In this document: positions 10,170 to 19,738 of the stretch, in pieces
Layout of the letters: every line of letters starts with the position of its first letter
Position numbering within the stretch: position 1 is the stretch's first letter
Source of the DNA: Tubulinosema ratisbonensis
Taxonomy: Eukaryota > Microsporidia > Tubulinosematidae
Assembly (NCBI GenBank): GCA_004000155.1
Contig: RCSS01000611.1
Coordinates: 1 to 42,086 of the forward strand
Length of the DNA stretch: 42,086 nucleotides
Reading direction: 5' to 3'
Position numbers and translations under genes: made by a program
Notes under the pieces: generated by a model
Told to the model about the DNA's origin: nothing
The model's input: the letters and a program-made list of their open reading frames with translations, nothing else
Databases searched by the model: none

Positions 10170-11903
10170 ATGATTTTATTTTATTCTTTCTTTCATACTT
10201 TATCTTGTACGAAAAGAGAATTCGAATTTGAGAAAGAAGAGGATATGTTTTATAAAAAATTTAGTAAAAGAAGTATTGTTCTTAAAACTATGACAAATAT
10301 TAAGCCTTTAGACGACCAATTAACTAATGAAGAAGTTTTAGAAACACAATTTCTTGAAACTAATAAATTATCCAATACAGATGATAAATTTCTACACCAA
10401 GATTTCAAATCGGAAAAATCATTCATGGCTGAAGGGACTGATGCAGANACATTTCCTTCAGATTTAAATGTGAACAAGGAAATGCTAGATTTTTATAATG
10501 AAGATAACGATTCGTTTTATAAAACATTTGTTTCATCTAATGACATTTTTTACAGAAAAGTTACTCAAAACACAAATATCCAATCTGATTTATCAAAAGT
10601 TGAAACAAATTCCAAAGAAAGAGAAAAAACGATATTTAAATTAGAACATCCAAAAAGCGAATGTGAACCATTACTAAAAAATGAGATTTCTTATGGTAAA
10701 AAATTATTACAAGGAGCAAATAAATTATTCAAAATACATTTAAATGCTGTTAATGAAGAATATAAAGATTGTTCAGATAAAAGATTTCGAATAAAATGCA
10801 ACCAAGAGTCAATTGATGTTATTCAAATTATGAAATCAGTAGAAAGTAAAACATTTTTCAAACTTCCACACATCTTAAACAGCGTCTTCACATCTCAATA
10901 TTTAACAAATAATGATCTTTTTAAAGCTAATTTGCTTCTAATTTCTAATTTTTGTGAATTCTTTAAGCTTCACATTCTTGATTTGCCGATCTATGTGCAA
11001 ATTCCGAATAACGCTAAAAACGAAATCGAATTTATAGATGAAAAAACAAATAAAAAGGCATTTATATTAGGAAAATTTAGAAATCTACTAGATTTAATTT
11101 GGCAAAAAAACAAACCTTGGCTTGATGAAAAAGAAGCTTTAAATTCCCGCCATTTTGTCAAAACAGAAATTACTGATCGAATATTAAAGAAAAATCTAAT
11201 TGTTGGAATTATAGAACACTTCTTTAATTCTAAAGAGATTTTGTTTTTTATATTTTTATTTCCAGAACTTTCATGGATAAAGAATAAAATAAATCTAAAC
11301 CAAAACAACGGATCACAATTTTATCATTTGTTGAACCTGATGTATTATAAATTTGTGTTTTTAAAAGCTATAATTAGGTCAACTAATCAAAATGATTCGC
11401 AAATGGGGATAAGGCAGAGCATTAATAAGAAGATTTTTTTAAATGTTGTCTTATCTGTCAGGATATTATTATTACTTTTTATTTCGAGGGTAAAAATACA
11501 CTCAATAGTTTTACAGTTAAGTATGTTTTTAACTTTTTCAACTTATTTGCAGCTTTTTTATAATGGTCTTTTTATTGAGAATCAAAAGAATTTACAGTTT
11601 TTGAATTTTTTTATATTACCGAATGAACAAAGTTATNTATGCTCTATAAAAATTGGTCTTATAAATGTATCTGATTCGGTAAAATCTGATTGTAATATTG
11701 CTTTATTAGATTTTCCGTTGTTATCTGAAAGAGATATAACTTCAGAGAAAATTGTAGATTGTAGACGAATTTTACAAGGGTTTTTTGAAGATCTTGATGA
11801 TTTTAAGCAAAAATATGTAAATGAGACTGAATCAGATAAAAAATATGAAAATTTGGGAATAAATTATTGGAATATTGTAAAAAGGTTTTTTAGCTCTGAT
11901 TAA
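10170..11903 (+). CDS. Secreted protein, paralogue 1 of a lineage-specific family
   Basis: A 577-aa protein with no recognised domain. Residues 1-14 form a short hydrophobic signal peptide (MILFYSFFHTLSC), immediately followed by charged sequence. The N-terminal 200 residues are acidic and polar. The rest is alpha-helical in character, with a hydrophobic stretch around 430-470. The gene immediately downstream (12180-13919) is a colinear paralogue. Both have a FYNEDxxxFYxTF block (residues 108-120 here) and a FPEL motif at almost the same position (about 364). Both also share a YKF motif, an [IV]R-[IL] hydrophobic block and a Y-W near the C-terminus. This indicates an old tandem duplication. 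Start: the ATG after GAATCC gives the signal peptide and matches the paralogue. A GATAAAAA...CTT element upstream recurs before the paralogue. It is probably secreted and may act on the host; the function is unknown. Confidence 0.8.
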   Translation: MILFYSFFHTLSCTKREFEFEKEEDMFYKKFSKRSIVLKTMTNIKPLDDQLTNEEVLETQFLETNKLSNTDDKFLHQDFKSEKSFMAEGTDAXTFPSDLNVNKEMLDFYNEDNDSFYKTFVSSNDIFYRKVTQNTNIQSDLSKVETNSKEREKTIFKLEHPKSECEPLLKNEISYGKKLLQGANKLFKIHLNAVNEEYKDCSDKRFRIKCNQESIDVIQIMKSVESKTFFKLPHILNSVFTSQYLTNNDLFKANLLLISNFCEFFKLHILDLPIYVQIPNNAKNEIEFIDEKTNKKAFILGKFRNLLDLIWQKNKPWLDEKEALNSRHFVKTEITDRILKKNLIVGIIEHFFNSKEILFFIFLFPELSWIKNKINLNQNNGSQFYHLLNLMYYKFVFLKAIIRSTNQNDSQMGIRQSINKKIFLNVVLSVRILLLLFISRVKIHSIVLQLSMFLTFSTYLQLFYNGLFIENQKNLQFLNFFILPNEQSYXCSIKIGLINVSDSVKSDCNIALLDFPLLSERDITSEKIVDCRRILQGFFEDLDDFKQKYVNETESDKKYENLGINYWNIVKRFFSSD

Positions 11904-12133
11904 ATGGTTCTTTTTCGATTGATCAAAACACTATTTTTATAAAAATCTACTTGTTTGTTTTTGTTTCTCCATTAAATATTTTTTCTTATATTCAGTTCTA
12001 AACTTATTTCACTAAGTTTTATGTCAATTAAATCAACATATTTCATTAAACATAAAAATTAAGATAAATAAATGCTTGTGTTAGTTACTTTAATAATCAG
12101 ATGTAAATAAAAAAGTCGAGGTTTTAAAAAGTT

Positions 12134-12179
12134 TATTATTATATATAATTTATGATAAAAACCCTTATCAACAGTCCCC
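12134..12179 (+). promoter_or_regulatory. Putative promoter/5' leader of paralogue 2
   Basis: An AT-only stretch (TATTATATATAA) lies about 40 bp before the ATG. It is followed by GATAAAAACCCTTAT, then AGTCCCC abutting the start codon. The same GATAAAAA...CTT element stands before paralogue 1 (about 10134-10148). The C-run next to the ATG resembles the CCC-type motif reported upstream of microsporidian genes. Confidence 0.35.
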
Positions 12180-13919
12180 ATGGTTTATCTCTTTTTTTGT
12201 TTCCAAGTATTAAATTCTTCAAAAAGAAAACGTGATTCTTTGACTAGTAAAACTAGTGAAGATTATCAAATAACAAGCAAAAAGATGAAAACAACAATTC
12301 TATCAGATATTTATGAACTGCCTTTCTTATCCCGAAGTCATTTACTGATTAACATAGAAGAAAATAGTATTACAGAATTGTCTAAAGAGCTACAGAATGA
12401 ATTATTTGATAATAATTGTGATTTATTATCTTATAAACATGTTTCTCAAAACCAACTATCATACAATGAATCAGAATATGAAAGAAAAAAGGGGTTTTAT
12501 TATAACGAAGATGACGAAAATTTTTATACCACTTTTATATCAATAAACAAAGTTTTTGAACCTGAAAAGGATGTAAAATACTCAACAAACATATTGTCAG
12601 ATTCGCTATCATCAAAAGTAGCGATGGATGAAACTAATTCATTAGTTCTACCTGATAATAATGATACAATTCAGCAAGCTGCTAAAGAAGAAGCAGACGG
12701 ATATATTAAATTGACATTTCCAGATATAGAAGTTATAAATTTTTTGCGACTTTACAACAAAGCTTTTAACATGGAGCATGAGAAATTTAAAAAAACAAAC
12801 TTTTCTATTAATTTTGAAAAGGTATTAATAAATGTATTGTTAATTACAAAAAATGTAGAACTTAATTGCAATTTTCATCTTTGTAATATTATGAATTATA
12901 CTTTGAACTTAAAGTGCAATTATTCTGAACTAGCTAAAACGCAAGAATCGTATGATTTTTGTGAGTCATTTAAAAAATTTTATGATCAGATTATTTTTGA
13001 CATAAATGTTTATAAATTAATTAATAATTTTAAAATTCCACAAGATTTAATAGATAAACACTTGGTTGATTTAAATTTGATTGTAAAGAATTTCAATTGT
13101 TTGTTAATCAGGTATGTTTACTTTAATGAAAAGATTTTATTTAATTCTAATGATTTTAATTATGAAGAATTGCTATTTAATTGTAAAAATCTTTTAATTT
13201 ATAAGAATACCTGTTTAGAAAAAATTATAAGAAGGTTTCTATTTTCATCACAATTTAATTTTCTTTGCATAATATTTCCGGAGCTATACGATATAAAAAA
13301 GATCTTAGGAGAGCGTGGAATATTAAAAATACATTTAAATTCAACATATCTGATGTTTGGAATGTTATTGTATAAATTTAAATTTATATCGCCATATATA
13401 AAAAACGCATTATTTAAGGGAAAAATCAACGGCTCTTATGAAATAAATGAACCAATATATTATTATATGCTAATAAATATAAGATTAACAATTTATATTT
13501 TCATAAGTAAAACTATTGAAAATCAGGCAATCTTAGAACGCGTTCTATTATTAACATTTACATCATTTGTCGAATTTGTATATAAAGATTATAATAAGTC
13601 TTATATCGTAGAAAATGTATTTTTAGGGTATTTAGAATTTCCTACTGAATTAGAAAGGTTAAATTGTGTAGCAAAAAGAATGTGTTATTCAAAAGACAAT
13701 ACTAGGTCATTCGAACTATATTTTCTTAAAAGTGCTCCTGTAATTTTACGAGCTAAAGGATTTTCTGGTCATAAAATTAAATTAAGAAAAACGGCTAAAG
13801 AAATATTCCCACTTAATCACAAGGCTACGTATTTTTTGAAAAACGATAATATTTTGAGTTTTTATAAAGATTTAAAAAGTAGATATTGGTCAAGTGTGAT
13901 AAAAGAAATGATAAAATAA
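12180..13919 (+). CDS. Secreted protein, paralogue 2, with basic NLS-like stretch
   Basis: A 579-aa paralogue of the gene just upstream (276-bp gap, same strand). A short signal peptide at about 1-12 (MVYLFFCFQVLN) is followed by SSKRKRD and later SKKMK, a basic stretch resembling a nuclear localisation signal. FYYNEDDENFYTTF lies at residues 106-119 and FPEL at about 366. Similarity is spread over the whole length but low, so the copies diverged long ago. Start: the ATG directly follows AGTCCCC, a C-rich element of the kind seen just before microsporidian start codons, and gives the signal peptide. A role as a secreted effector reaching a host nucleus is a hypothesis only; the basic run could also simply be charged sequence after a cleavage site. 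Confidence 0.8.
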   Translation: MVYLFFCFQVLNSSKRKRDSLTSKTSEDYQITSKKMKTTILSDIYELPFLSRSHLLINIEENSITELSKELQNELFDNNCDLLSYKHVSQNQLSYNESEYERKKGFYYNEDDENFYTTFISINKVFEPEKDVKYSTNILSDSLSSKVAMDETNSLVLPDNNDTIQQAAKEEADGYIKLTFPDIEVINFLRLYNKAFNMEHEKFKKTNFSINFEKVLINVLLITKNVELNCNFHLCNIMNYTLNLKCNYSELAKTQESYDFCESFKKFYDQIIFDINVYKLINNFKIPQDLIDKHLVDLNLIVKNFNCLLIRYVYFNEKILFNSNDFNYEELLFNCKNLLIYKNTCLEKIIRRFLFSSQFNFLCIIFPELYDIKKILGERGILKIHLNSTYLMFGMLLYKFKFISPYIKNALFKGKINGSYEINEPIYYYMLINIRLTIYIFISKTIENQAILERVLLLTFTSFVEFVYKDYNKSYIVENVFLGYLEFPTELERLNCVAKRMCYSKDNTRSFELYFLKSAPVILRAKGFSGHKIKLRKTAKEIFPLNHKATYFLKNDNILSFYKDLKSRYWSSVIKEMIK

Positions 13920-15198
13920 ATTTTAGGTTTATAAAAACATTTTTAATTAAATATAGTTTTAATTCAAAATATAACATTGTCTTTCTTGTTTAGACATTCA
14001 GATGGAAAAAAATCAAATGACTGTATAATAAATGTAATACAAAATAAATTTAAAACAAAGAATTAAAGTTAAACAGAATTTTACAGCTTTAATACCTCGA
14101 ATAAAGCTTTACTATATTATCTTTATCTTAAAAAGTTTTAGATAGGTTTATCTTAAGATTATCAGGATTTTTCCCCTTAAAATAACATTCGGATTATTAT
14201 TTTTAAAAAAAAAATTAATATCTTTTGAAAATTAAATTGGGTGTGCAAAATTGATTTATTTTCTGCTTGGCTTGTTATTCTTAAAACTTCTTCTTTATTG
14301 TTTTTTGCTAGTGTCAATAGATTTTTAATTGTTTTTTAAGCTTCTGGGCTGAACCGCCTTTCTCAAAGGTACATTATCAAAATTTTTCAAAAATTATTAA
14401 ATTGTTCTAATAACCTCTTTAAACCCTTAAATTTAATAAAAAATTTTTTTTGTTCTGGGGTCGGGCCTAAAAACATGAAAAATTTTTTTGTTGTTTAGGA
14501 ATTGAGAATCGATACAAAATTTATAATTTTATTTCCTAAAAAGATATATATTTTACTCATTTACACAATAAACGCATGATAAAATATGTTTATATGCATT
14601 CAAGTATATCTACTAGATACAGTAAGTTTCATTAAAGCTGGAACTTAATTCTCAAATTCTACTAACCACTCGACTCTATCTTAATTGCAGGTAGTGGATA
14701 CGGAAGAATTGTTTTAATATAGGTAGTATAATATTTTATCTTGCATAGTTAAGCTAAAAAATTTTAGAAATCTAGAAGTCATTATTTTTATAGATTGATT
14801 AAAACTTCAAGCGTAAAATTTTATATGAGGTACTGAATTGAATATATTGTTTATGGTTTTAAGTTCTAATTAAAATGTGTGGGTGCATTTGTTTTATAAT
14901 ATTTATAGAAATAAAACAATTTTTTTGAAAGAAATATTTGTTTTTTACTTCATATCTTACAATTAAGACTATAAAAACACACGCCCAGTTTTATTATTCC
15001 TTCATTCATTTAAATTTTTAATTCATATGATTTATGAATTGGGCAATAGAATCGTATATCATTACATTCAATTCTTATTTTAAGATTAAGTAATGGAACT
15101 TAAAGTTAATAAATAATATTTATTTTAAGTCAATGAATATAATTTGTTTTAACAAAGTTAGTAGGCAAAAGTTTTAANCANTTTTATTAATTTATGAT
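13920..15198. other. Intergenic region between convergent genes
   Basis: The region lies between the 3' ends of paralogue 2 (plus) and the first lectin-like gene (minus). Two GC-richer patches (around 14345-14370 and 14455-14470) stand out but contain no recognisable gene. No repeat copy was found. Confidence 0.35.
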
Positions 15199-16086
15199 TT
15201 AACTATTTCCATTCGTAATTTTAATTTTTCTGGAAATTTTTGGTCTTTTTTGAACTGTATGGCATCTAAATTTCCCGGGAATACCATTTTTATGTTCATC
15301 TGCAGTCAAATCCTTTTTCTTAGAAACTGGTTGGGAAATATTTAATTCTGGCTTTTCTCCTGAAGGTTCTTCCACTTTTGGTTTATCTAAAGGTTCTTCT
15401 GTTTTTGGTTTATCTGAAGGGTCTTCCATTTTTGGTTTATCTGAAGGTTTTTCAGAAGAAGGTTCCTCTTCTGGTTTCTTTTTTTNAGTTGGTTTAGCTT
15501 CTTCTTTGGCTGGTTCATCTGTCTTTGGATCCTTGCCTTTGATATTTGCATCCAAGATCTCAAAATCNTGTGCAAGTTTTTTATTGTCACATGGCATAAG
15601 ATTAAGATATTTGTTCTTGTTTGTTTGATCCATTCCTTTTATTTCAAGACATTTGTTTCTTGATTTAAGTTGAACTTTCTTATCATCTCCTTTAGCCTCC
15701 CATAAAAACCCTTCATTGCCNTCTTTTCCAACNAAGGGATCATCATCTTCTATAGCTANTACACCGGGATCATTTTTTTTACCAAATACATATTTATGTA
15801 ATCCTAGTCTGATTTTATATAAAATTAGGACCTGCTTTTCGAATACTGCCACGTTATTATCAGTAACATTATGACTATCCCAATTACTATAGAAACTTAG
15901 CCTTAAAGTATTATTATCTTTAGCAGTTAACTGCCAATCTGTGTTAGCACCACTGGCAACCAAAACTTCTTTATTAGCAGTGAGGCAGGCGATAATTCTG
16001 AGAAATAACATATGTAGAAAAAAATTTTTTCTATTTTTATTTATAAAATGTATCAAAACATGTTTTAAATCTTTAATTAATTTCAT
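15199..16086 (-). CDS. Secreted ricin-B-lectin-like protein with Pro/Glu/Lys-rich tail
   Basis: A 295-aa protein paralogous to the 229-aa gene upstream of it (16454-17143). Residues about 36-175 form a beta-trefoil-like domain. Shared landmarks with the paralogue are DWQL, NVAVFE, the KNDPGV stretch, GFLW and KCLEI. KCLEI/CL and W-containing repeats are typical of ricin-B-type lectins, a family often expanded and secreted in microsporidia. The tail (about 185-260) has imperfect 9-11-residue repeats of the type SDKPKxEEP and ends basic. Start: the first ATG adds a 25-residue basic/aromatic lead. An internal ATG at 16009-16011 gives MLFLRIIACLTANK, which aligns exactly with an internal Met of the paralogue and would itself begin a signal peptide, so the true start may be residue 26. 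Five codons carry N. Its likely role is carbohydrate binding on the spore or host surface. Confidence 0.72.
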   Translation of the reverse strand: MKLIKDLKHVLIHFINKNRKNFFLHMLFLRIIACLTANKEVLVASGANTDWQLTAKDNNTLRLSFYSNWDSHNVTDNNVAVFEKQVLILYKIRLGLHKYVFGKKNDPGVXAIEDDDPXVGKXGNEGFLWEAKGDDKKVQLKSRNKCLEIKGMDQTNKNKYLNLMPCDNKKLAXDFEILDANIKGKDPKTDEPAKEEAKPTXKKKPEEEPSSEKPSDKPKMEDPSDKPKTEEPLDKPKVEEPSGEKPELNISQPVSKKKDLTADEHKNGIPGKFRCHTVQKRPKISRKIKITNGNS

Positions 16087-16453
16087 TCATGTTTCGATGT
16101 TTAACTATTTATGAAAATAATTTCAAAGTTTTTGAGCTAACAAATTACTTAAATTTATTCTTTGTTTGTTTTAAATAAATATTTTAACTTTTGTTTCACA
16201 AAATTTTTGTTCTGATTCGAAATAAAAGTTTTACACAAAAATACTTAATCTGATTTACAGATACAAAAGAAAAAAGTTTTTTTATGGTTTTTATAATTTG
16301 AATCTAAAACTTCAAACTTTTTAAGAAGAAAATGTTTATAATTTTTAATGTAAACATCTTTTTTTAAAATTATCTTAAAAAACTTTTTTATCATAAATTA
16401 AAAAGTTTGCAAGAATTCTAGAAATATTTAAAATTCTAATTTCATATAAAAAT
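16087..16453. other. Spacer between the two lectin-like genes
   Basis: This 367-bp AT-rich gap presumably holds the promoter of the downstream lectin-like gene. No conserved motif was identified, and there is no C-run before the start codon. Confidence 0.35.
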
Positions 16454-17143
16454 TTAATCAAATATTATTCTTTTTTTATGGTTTGATTTGTGATGATGAG
16501 AGCTTTTTCCATGATGATCATGTTTTTTGATAAAAATATTTAAGTTATAAACATCTGGTGATTCGTTTTCTCCGTTGTTTAATGGCGAAGGTTCTTCCTG
16601 TGGTTCGGGTTCTTCCTGTTTTTGAAATATGGGTGCTTCTTGTACTTTAAATCTCTGTTTTGTATTGTTATTCTTACAATTTTGTCCATTTACATATTTA
16701 TTGTTGTCATCTGTTGCACTCCTTATTTCTAAACATTTTCCCTTGGATTGAAATTTGTACGCCCCGTCTTGTTCTGTAATTTTCCATAAAAATCCTTCTT
16801 TTTCTTCCTCTGTAATTGATTTATCAGTTATATCCTTACCGATAACACCAGGATCTTTATTTTTTTTAAACATGTATTTACCATCCCCAAATTTTACATT
16901 ATATAACTCTCCCCCCTTTGGTTCAAATACAGCAACGTTAGAATCATCTAAATTATAACTGTCCTTCTGACCTAAAAGACTAAGCCTCATAATATTTCCT
17001 TTTTTAGAATTTACCTGCCAATCTGGATTATCAATTTGTGAGATTAAAACAGGTTTATTCGCAATTACACAATTTACTATTTTAATGAATAACATTTCTT
17101 TTTTACTAAACCTCTTAAAATATTTAAAAGAAAAATGTTTCAT
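16454..17143 (-). CDS. Secreted ricin-B-lectin-like protein with His-rich tail
   Basis: A 229-aa paralogue of the gene at 15199-16086, same strand and next to it. The trefoil-like domain (about 27-170) shows DWQV, NVAVFE, the KNKDPGV stretch, GFLW and KCLEI in the same order. A Pro/Glu linker follows, then a His/Lys-rich C-terminus (HDHHGKSSHHHKSNHKK) that could bind metal or polyanions. The trefoil-derived fold and secretion are inferred from the family pattern. Start: the long frame begins MKHFSFKYF, but the internal ATG at 17093-17095 (MLFIKIVNCVIANK) aligns with the internal Met of the paralogue and would start the signal peptide directly. Confidence 0.72.
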   Translation of the reverse strand: MKHFSFKYFKRFSKKEMLFIKIVNCVIANKPVLISQIDNPDWQVNSKKGNIMRLSLLGQKDSYNLDDSNVAVFEPKGGELYNVKFGDGKYMFKKNKDPGVIGKDITDKSITEEEKEGFLWKITEQDGAYKFQSKGKCLEIRSATDDNNKYVNGQNCKNNNTKQRFKVQEAPIFQKQEEPEPQEEPSPLNNGENESPDVYNLNIFIKKHDHHGKSSHHHKSNHKKRIIFD

Positions 17144-17246
17144 TCGTTGTTTTACAAATCTTTCAAAATGATTTATTACCCAAAAAAATTAAAAATTTGA
17201 AACAATAAAATTTTATTAAAAATTTGTATTAGTTAATACAAACAAG

Positions 17247-17681
17247 TTATTCAAATTCATTTAATATATCATCAATTTCTTTAAGTTTCTGTTCTACGTT
17301 CATGATATCTTCTTTCTTATTGACTGTATTCATTTTAAATTCCTCCTTGATTTCTTCTAATCTCTTTTTTCTTTGTTTAAGCTCATCAAGTGACTGAATC
17401 TTAGTTTGCTTCCATTCATCTTTTTTTGGGTTGATATGTTTGTACTCGCAAAGTTCTCTTTTACACCCTCCTTTAGTTTCCCAGTAGCAATATTCGTTCT
17501 GTCTTGGTTTATTTTCATGGTAACGAGAATGTCTGTATGGACAGGTGGCTGAACATGTTTTGTTTCTTGCCCAAGTTTCACAAGTCACTGGGTTTTCTTT
17601 TGCACTATAAGAATGTCTATACTGGCATGTGGAAGGATCTCTACACTTAGAGTATAGAAAGTAATAACAGTCTTCTAGCAT
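17247..17681 (-). CDS. Three-finger CCCH zinc protein, ZC3H11A-like
   Basis: A 144-aa protein with three consecutive CCCH fingers. C5/C13/C19/H23 is CX7CX5CX3H. C34/C43/C47/H51 is CX8CX3CX3H. C65/C73/C78/H82 is CX7CX4CX3H. They are followed by a charged coiled-coil tail (about 95-144). The opening EDCYYFLYSKC, the CPYRHS context and the CYWE of the third finger resemble the N-terminal triple finger of animal ZC3H11A, an mRNA-export (TREX-associated) protein. The SLDELKQRKK segment also resembles a short ZC3H11A motif (TLEEIKSKK). The protein would be a strongly minimised nuclear RNA-binding factor. Start: the only ATG before the first finger. Assignment to the CCCH class is firm. The ZC3H11A relationship is from memory of the family and less sure. 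Confidence 0.85.
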   Translation of the reverse strand: MLEDCYYFLYSKCRDPSTCQYRHSYSAKENPVTCETWARNKTCSATCPYRHSRYHENKPRQNEYCYWETKGGCKRELCEYKHINPKKDEWKQTKIQSLDELKQRKKRLEEIKEEFKMNTVNKKEDIMNVEQKLKEIDDILNEFE

Positions 17682-17770
17682 AAGGATAATTTATTTTTTA
17701 AATTAATGTTTAATAAAAATTTTATTTATTTTACAAAAGTAATTTATTAATTTATTTGTTTATTTTTAAA

Positions 17771-17878
17771 TTTAAATCTTCATTTTAAATTTTATAAAAA
17801 TTTATTTATTTTTTCAATTATTTAATATTTAAAAAATAAATAAATTATTTCAGAAAATTTAAAATGAAGATTTTTTAA
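17771..17878. repeat. Imperfect inverted repeat (about 45-bp arms)
   Basis: Left arm 17771-17815 and right arm 17829-17878 are near reverse complements sharing ATCTTCATTTTAAATTTT and a TTATTTATTTTTT stretch, with a loop of about 13 bp. It lies downstream of the helicase gene's stop (helicase on minus, ending at 17945) and upstream of the CCCH gene. It could form a hairpin in the helicase 3' UTR, or be a small fold-back element. Confidence 0.5.
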
Positions 17879-17944
17879 AACACTCATTTCATAAAAAAAT
17901 TTTTGTTTTATGTTTTGATAACTCAACAATTCTAAAAAAGTAAT

Positions 17945-19738
17945 TCAATCAAATTTTTTGTAAAAATCGTAAATAAACATTTTAGCTTCTTCATAATTTT
18001 TTTCATAAAAAATATCCTTCATCCATTCAGAAAAATACTTTTTAAGAAATTTATATCTAAAATCAATCAAAATAGCAACCGCATAATCATTTTTATGTCT
18101 TACTGCCCTTCCTATGGTTTGATTAACAGTTCTCATAGCTTGTGTAGTGCTATATTCATTGCCAAAGTATTTTTCCTTTTCTCTTAGCTCAAGAGAAAGT
18201 GATGGGAAAGGAATGCTAATAATTAGAAGTAATCTACACATGTCATCTGAAAAATTAATTCCCTCTGATAATCTACCGCCCATGATACTTATAAGAACGG
18301 AGTTTTGTGATTTGAAAAACTGTTTATCATCCCAAAAAATCATTTTTTCACTTTCTATACCTGTCTCTTTTACTAAATTAAGAAACGAAGAAGAGGGTAC
18401 AAAAATAACAACATTTCCTTTTTTACATTGTGCCATTAATCCAGAAATCATTTCACACACCTCTTTAATAAAAAAGGCTCTTTTTTCTAAGTTTAAGACT
18501 AAATCAATTTTTTTCATTGATTGAGGAATTAAAACCACTTTTAAATTTTTACAAACACTGTCGTANGAAAAATATGACACTTTTCCGAACACTCTTTCAT
18601 AATATTTTTGTGGTTCCATTGTTCCGCCAGCTAAGATNACAGCCTTTGCTTCTTTTAATTCTTCAAAATATATTTTTGGATCTAATGGCACAAACTTAAC
18701 AGAATCTTCAGAAATAAACACTCTTCCTCCTTCGTCACTAAAAGTAAGNAGCACNAAAAAGGCAATTATTTNGTAAAATTCACTTCTTTCTTCCAAATTT
18801 GAAGAATAATCTTTAGCATCTTCTTCCAACCCAAAAAAATTATAATTTTCTAACCCTAAAAGTAAATTAAACTGATCTACACTCATACAACATTCTTTAA
18901 TATTTCTGCTAAGATCTTTTATATTAAAATTGGATGCTTTTTTAAACCCATTTTGTAAATTGTTTTCATTTTCTTTTAGTCTTTTAGTTTCTTCGTTTTG
19001 TTTTCTTTCTTTGAAGAAAACTACAAGTTTTTTCAAAATTTTTATCAAAAAATCCCTGAAAGAACAAACTTCTTTTTTCGAAAGAAGATTTAAGATCTTT
19101 TTTACTAGAAAATGATTTATTACCACCGTATTCATTTGTACAACTGTGTCAAATATGTTATGTGCCTCATCGATCACAATTATTGTATTTTTTAAATCAA
19201 TGTTATAAGACAATCTGCTTTGTTTTGAAAAAATCATCTGGTAAGGCAAAAAAGTAATTCTTTTGTTTTGTGATTTGCTTACAAAATAAGGACACCCTGC
19301 TTGTTTGTGCATATCTTCAATACAAAGTNTCCCTGGTATTTCTTTAAACTCGGTTTTATTGTAAAATTCACAACCGTTTTTCTTGATAAATTTGTTACAT
19401 GAATCATTAATTTTATCCAAGTCGTTCTTGTTTATTGATTTATTAACACAGTACACCCCTCGCGAACCAAGCAAAATAGCTTCATTTGAATGCAAAGTCT
19501 TTTTAAATCTCTTCAATTCTTTTATTGACTGGTTTAATTGATCGTACGTCTTTGAAGAGTAATAAACTTTATGTGGGAAGGTAAGTATTGAAGAAAGAAG
19601 TGAGATTGTTTTGCCTGTCCCTGTAGGTGAAGCAAATATTCCTACCCCACCTTTCTTAATGTGATCAGTGCAATCTTTTATAAACTGTTCTTGGGAAGNA
19701 TAAAATTTATCTAAACCTTCTGGTAGTGGAAATTTCAT
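17945..19738 (-). CDS. CHL1: Chl1/DDX11-type iron-sulfur DNA helicase
   Basis: A 597-aa superfamily 2 XPD-like helicase. Motif I is ASPTGTGKT (36-44), motif II is DEAH (190-193) and motif VI is QTIGRAVRHK (540-549). Four cysteines between motifs I and II (C97, C114, C123, C149, with C139 extra) are placed to hold the 4Fe-4S cluster of this family. RGVYCVN, GCPYF, LPYQMIF and IDEAHN match the Chl1/DDX11 branch better than Rad3 or FANCJ, as does the C-terminal DFRY context. The family unwinds 5'-tailed DNA and supports sister-chromatid cohesion and replication. At 597 aa it is much shorter than yeast or human members (roughly 860-970 aa), having lost inserts, as is usual in microsporidia. Several codons hold N. 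It is divergent with the DP gene (349 bp between ATGs). RTEL1- or FANCJ-like assignment is less likely but not excluded. Confidence 0.87.
   Translation of the reverse strand: MKFPLPEGLDKFYXSQEQFIKDCTDHIKKGGVGIFASPTGTGKTISLLSSILTFPHKVYYSSKTYDQLNQSIKELKRFKKTLHSNEAILLGSRGVYCVNKSINKNDLDKINDSCNKFIKKNGCEFYNKTEFKEIPGXLCIEDMHKQAGCPYFVSKSQNKRITFLPYQMIFSKQSRLSYNIDLKNTIIVIDEAHNIFDTVVQMNTVVINHFLVKKILNLLSKKEVCSFRDFLIKILKKLVVFFKERKQNEETKRLKENENNLQNGFKKASNFNIKDLSRNIKECCMSVDQFNLLLGLENYNFFGLEEDAKDYSSNLEERSEFYXIIAFXVXLTFSDEGGRVFISEDSVKFVPLDPKIYFEELKEAKAXILAGGTMEPQKYYERVFGKVSYFXYDSVCKNLKVVLIPQSMKKIDLVLNLEKRAFFIKEVCEMISGLMAQCKKGNVVIFVPSSSFLNLVKETGIESEKMIFWDDKQFFKSQNSVLISIMGGRLSEGINFSDDMCRLLLIISIPFPSLSLELREKEKYFGNEYSTTQAMRTVNQTIGRAVRHKNDYAVAILIDFRYKFLKKYFSEWMKDIFYEKNYEEAKMFIYDFYKKFD

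Noticed and set aside
17945..19738. Rad3/XPD identity for the helicase
   Set aside because: The LPYQMIF, GCPYF and QTIGRAVRHK contexts fit Chl1/DDX11 better; XPD has different residues around motif VI.
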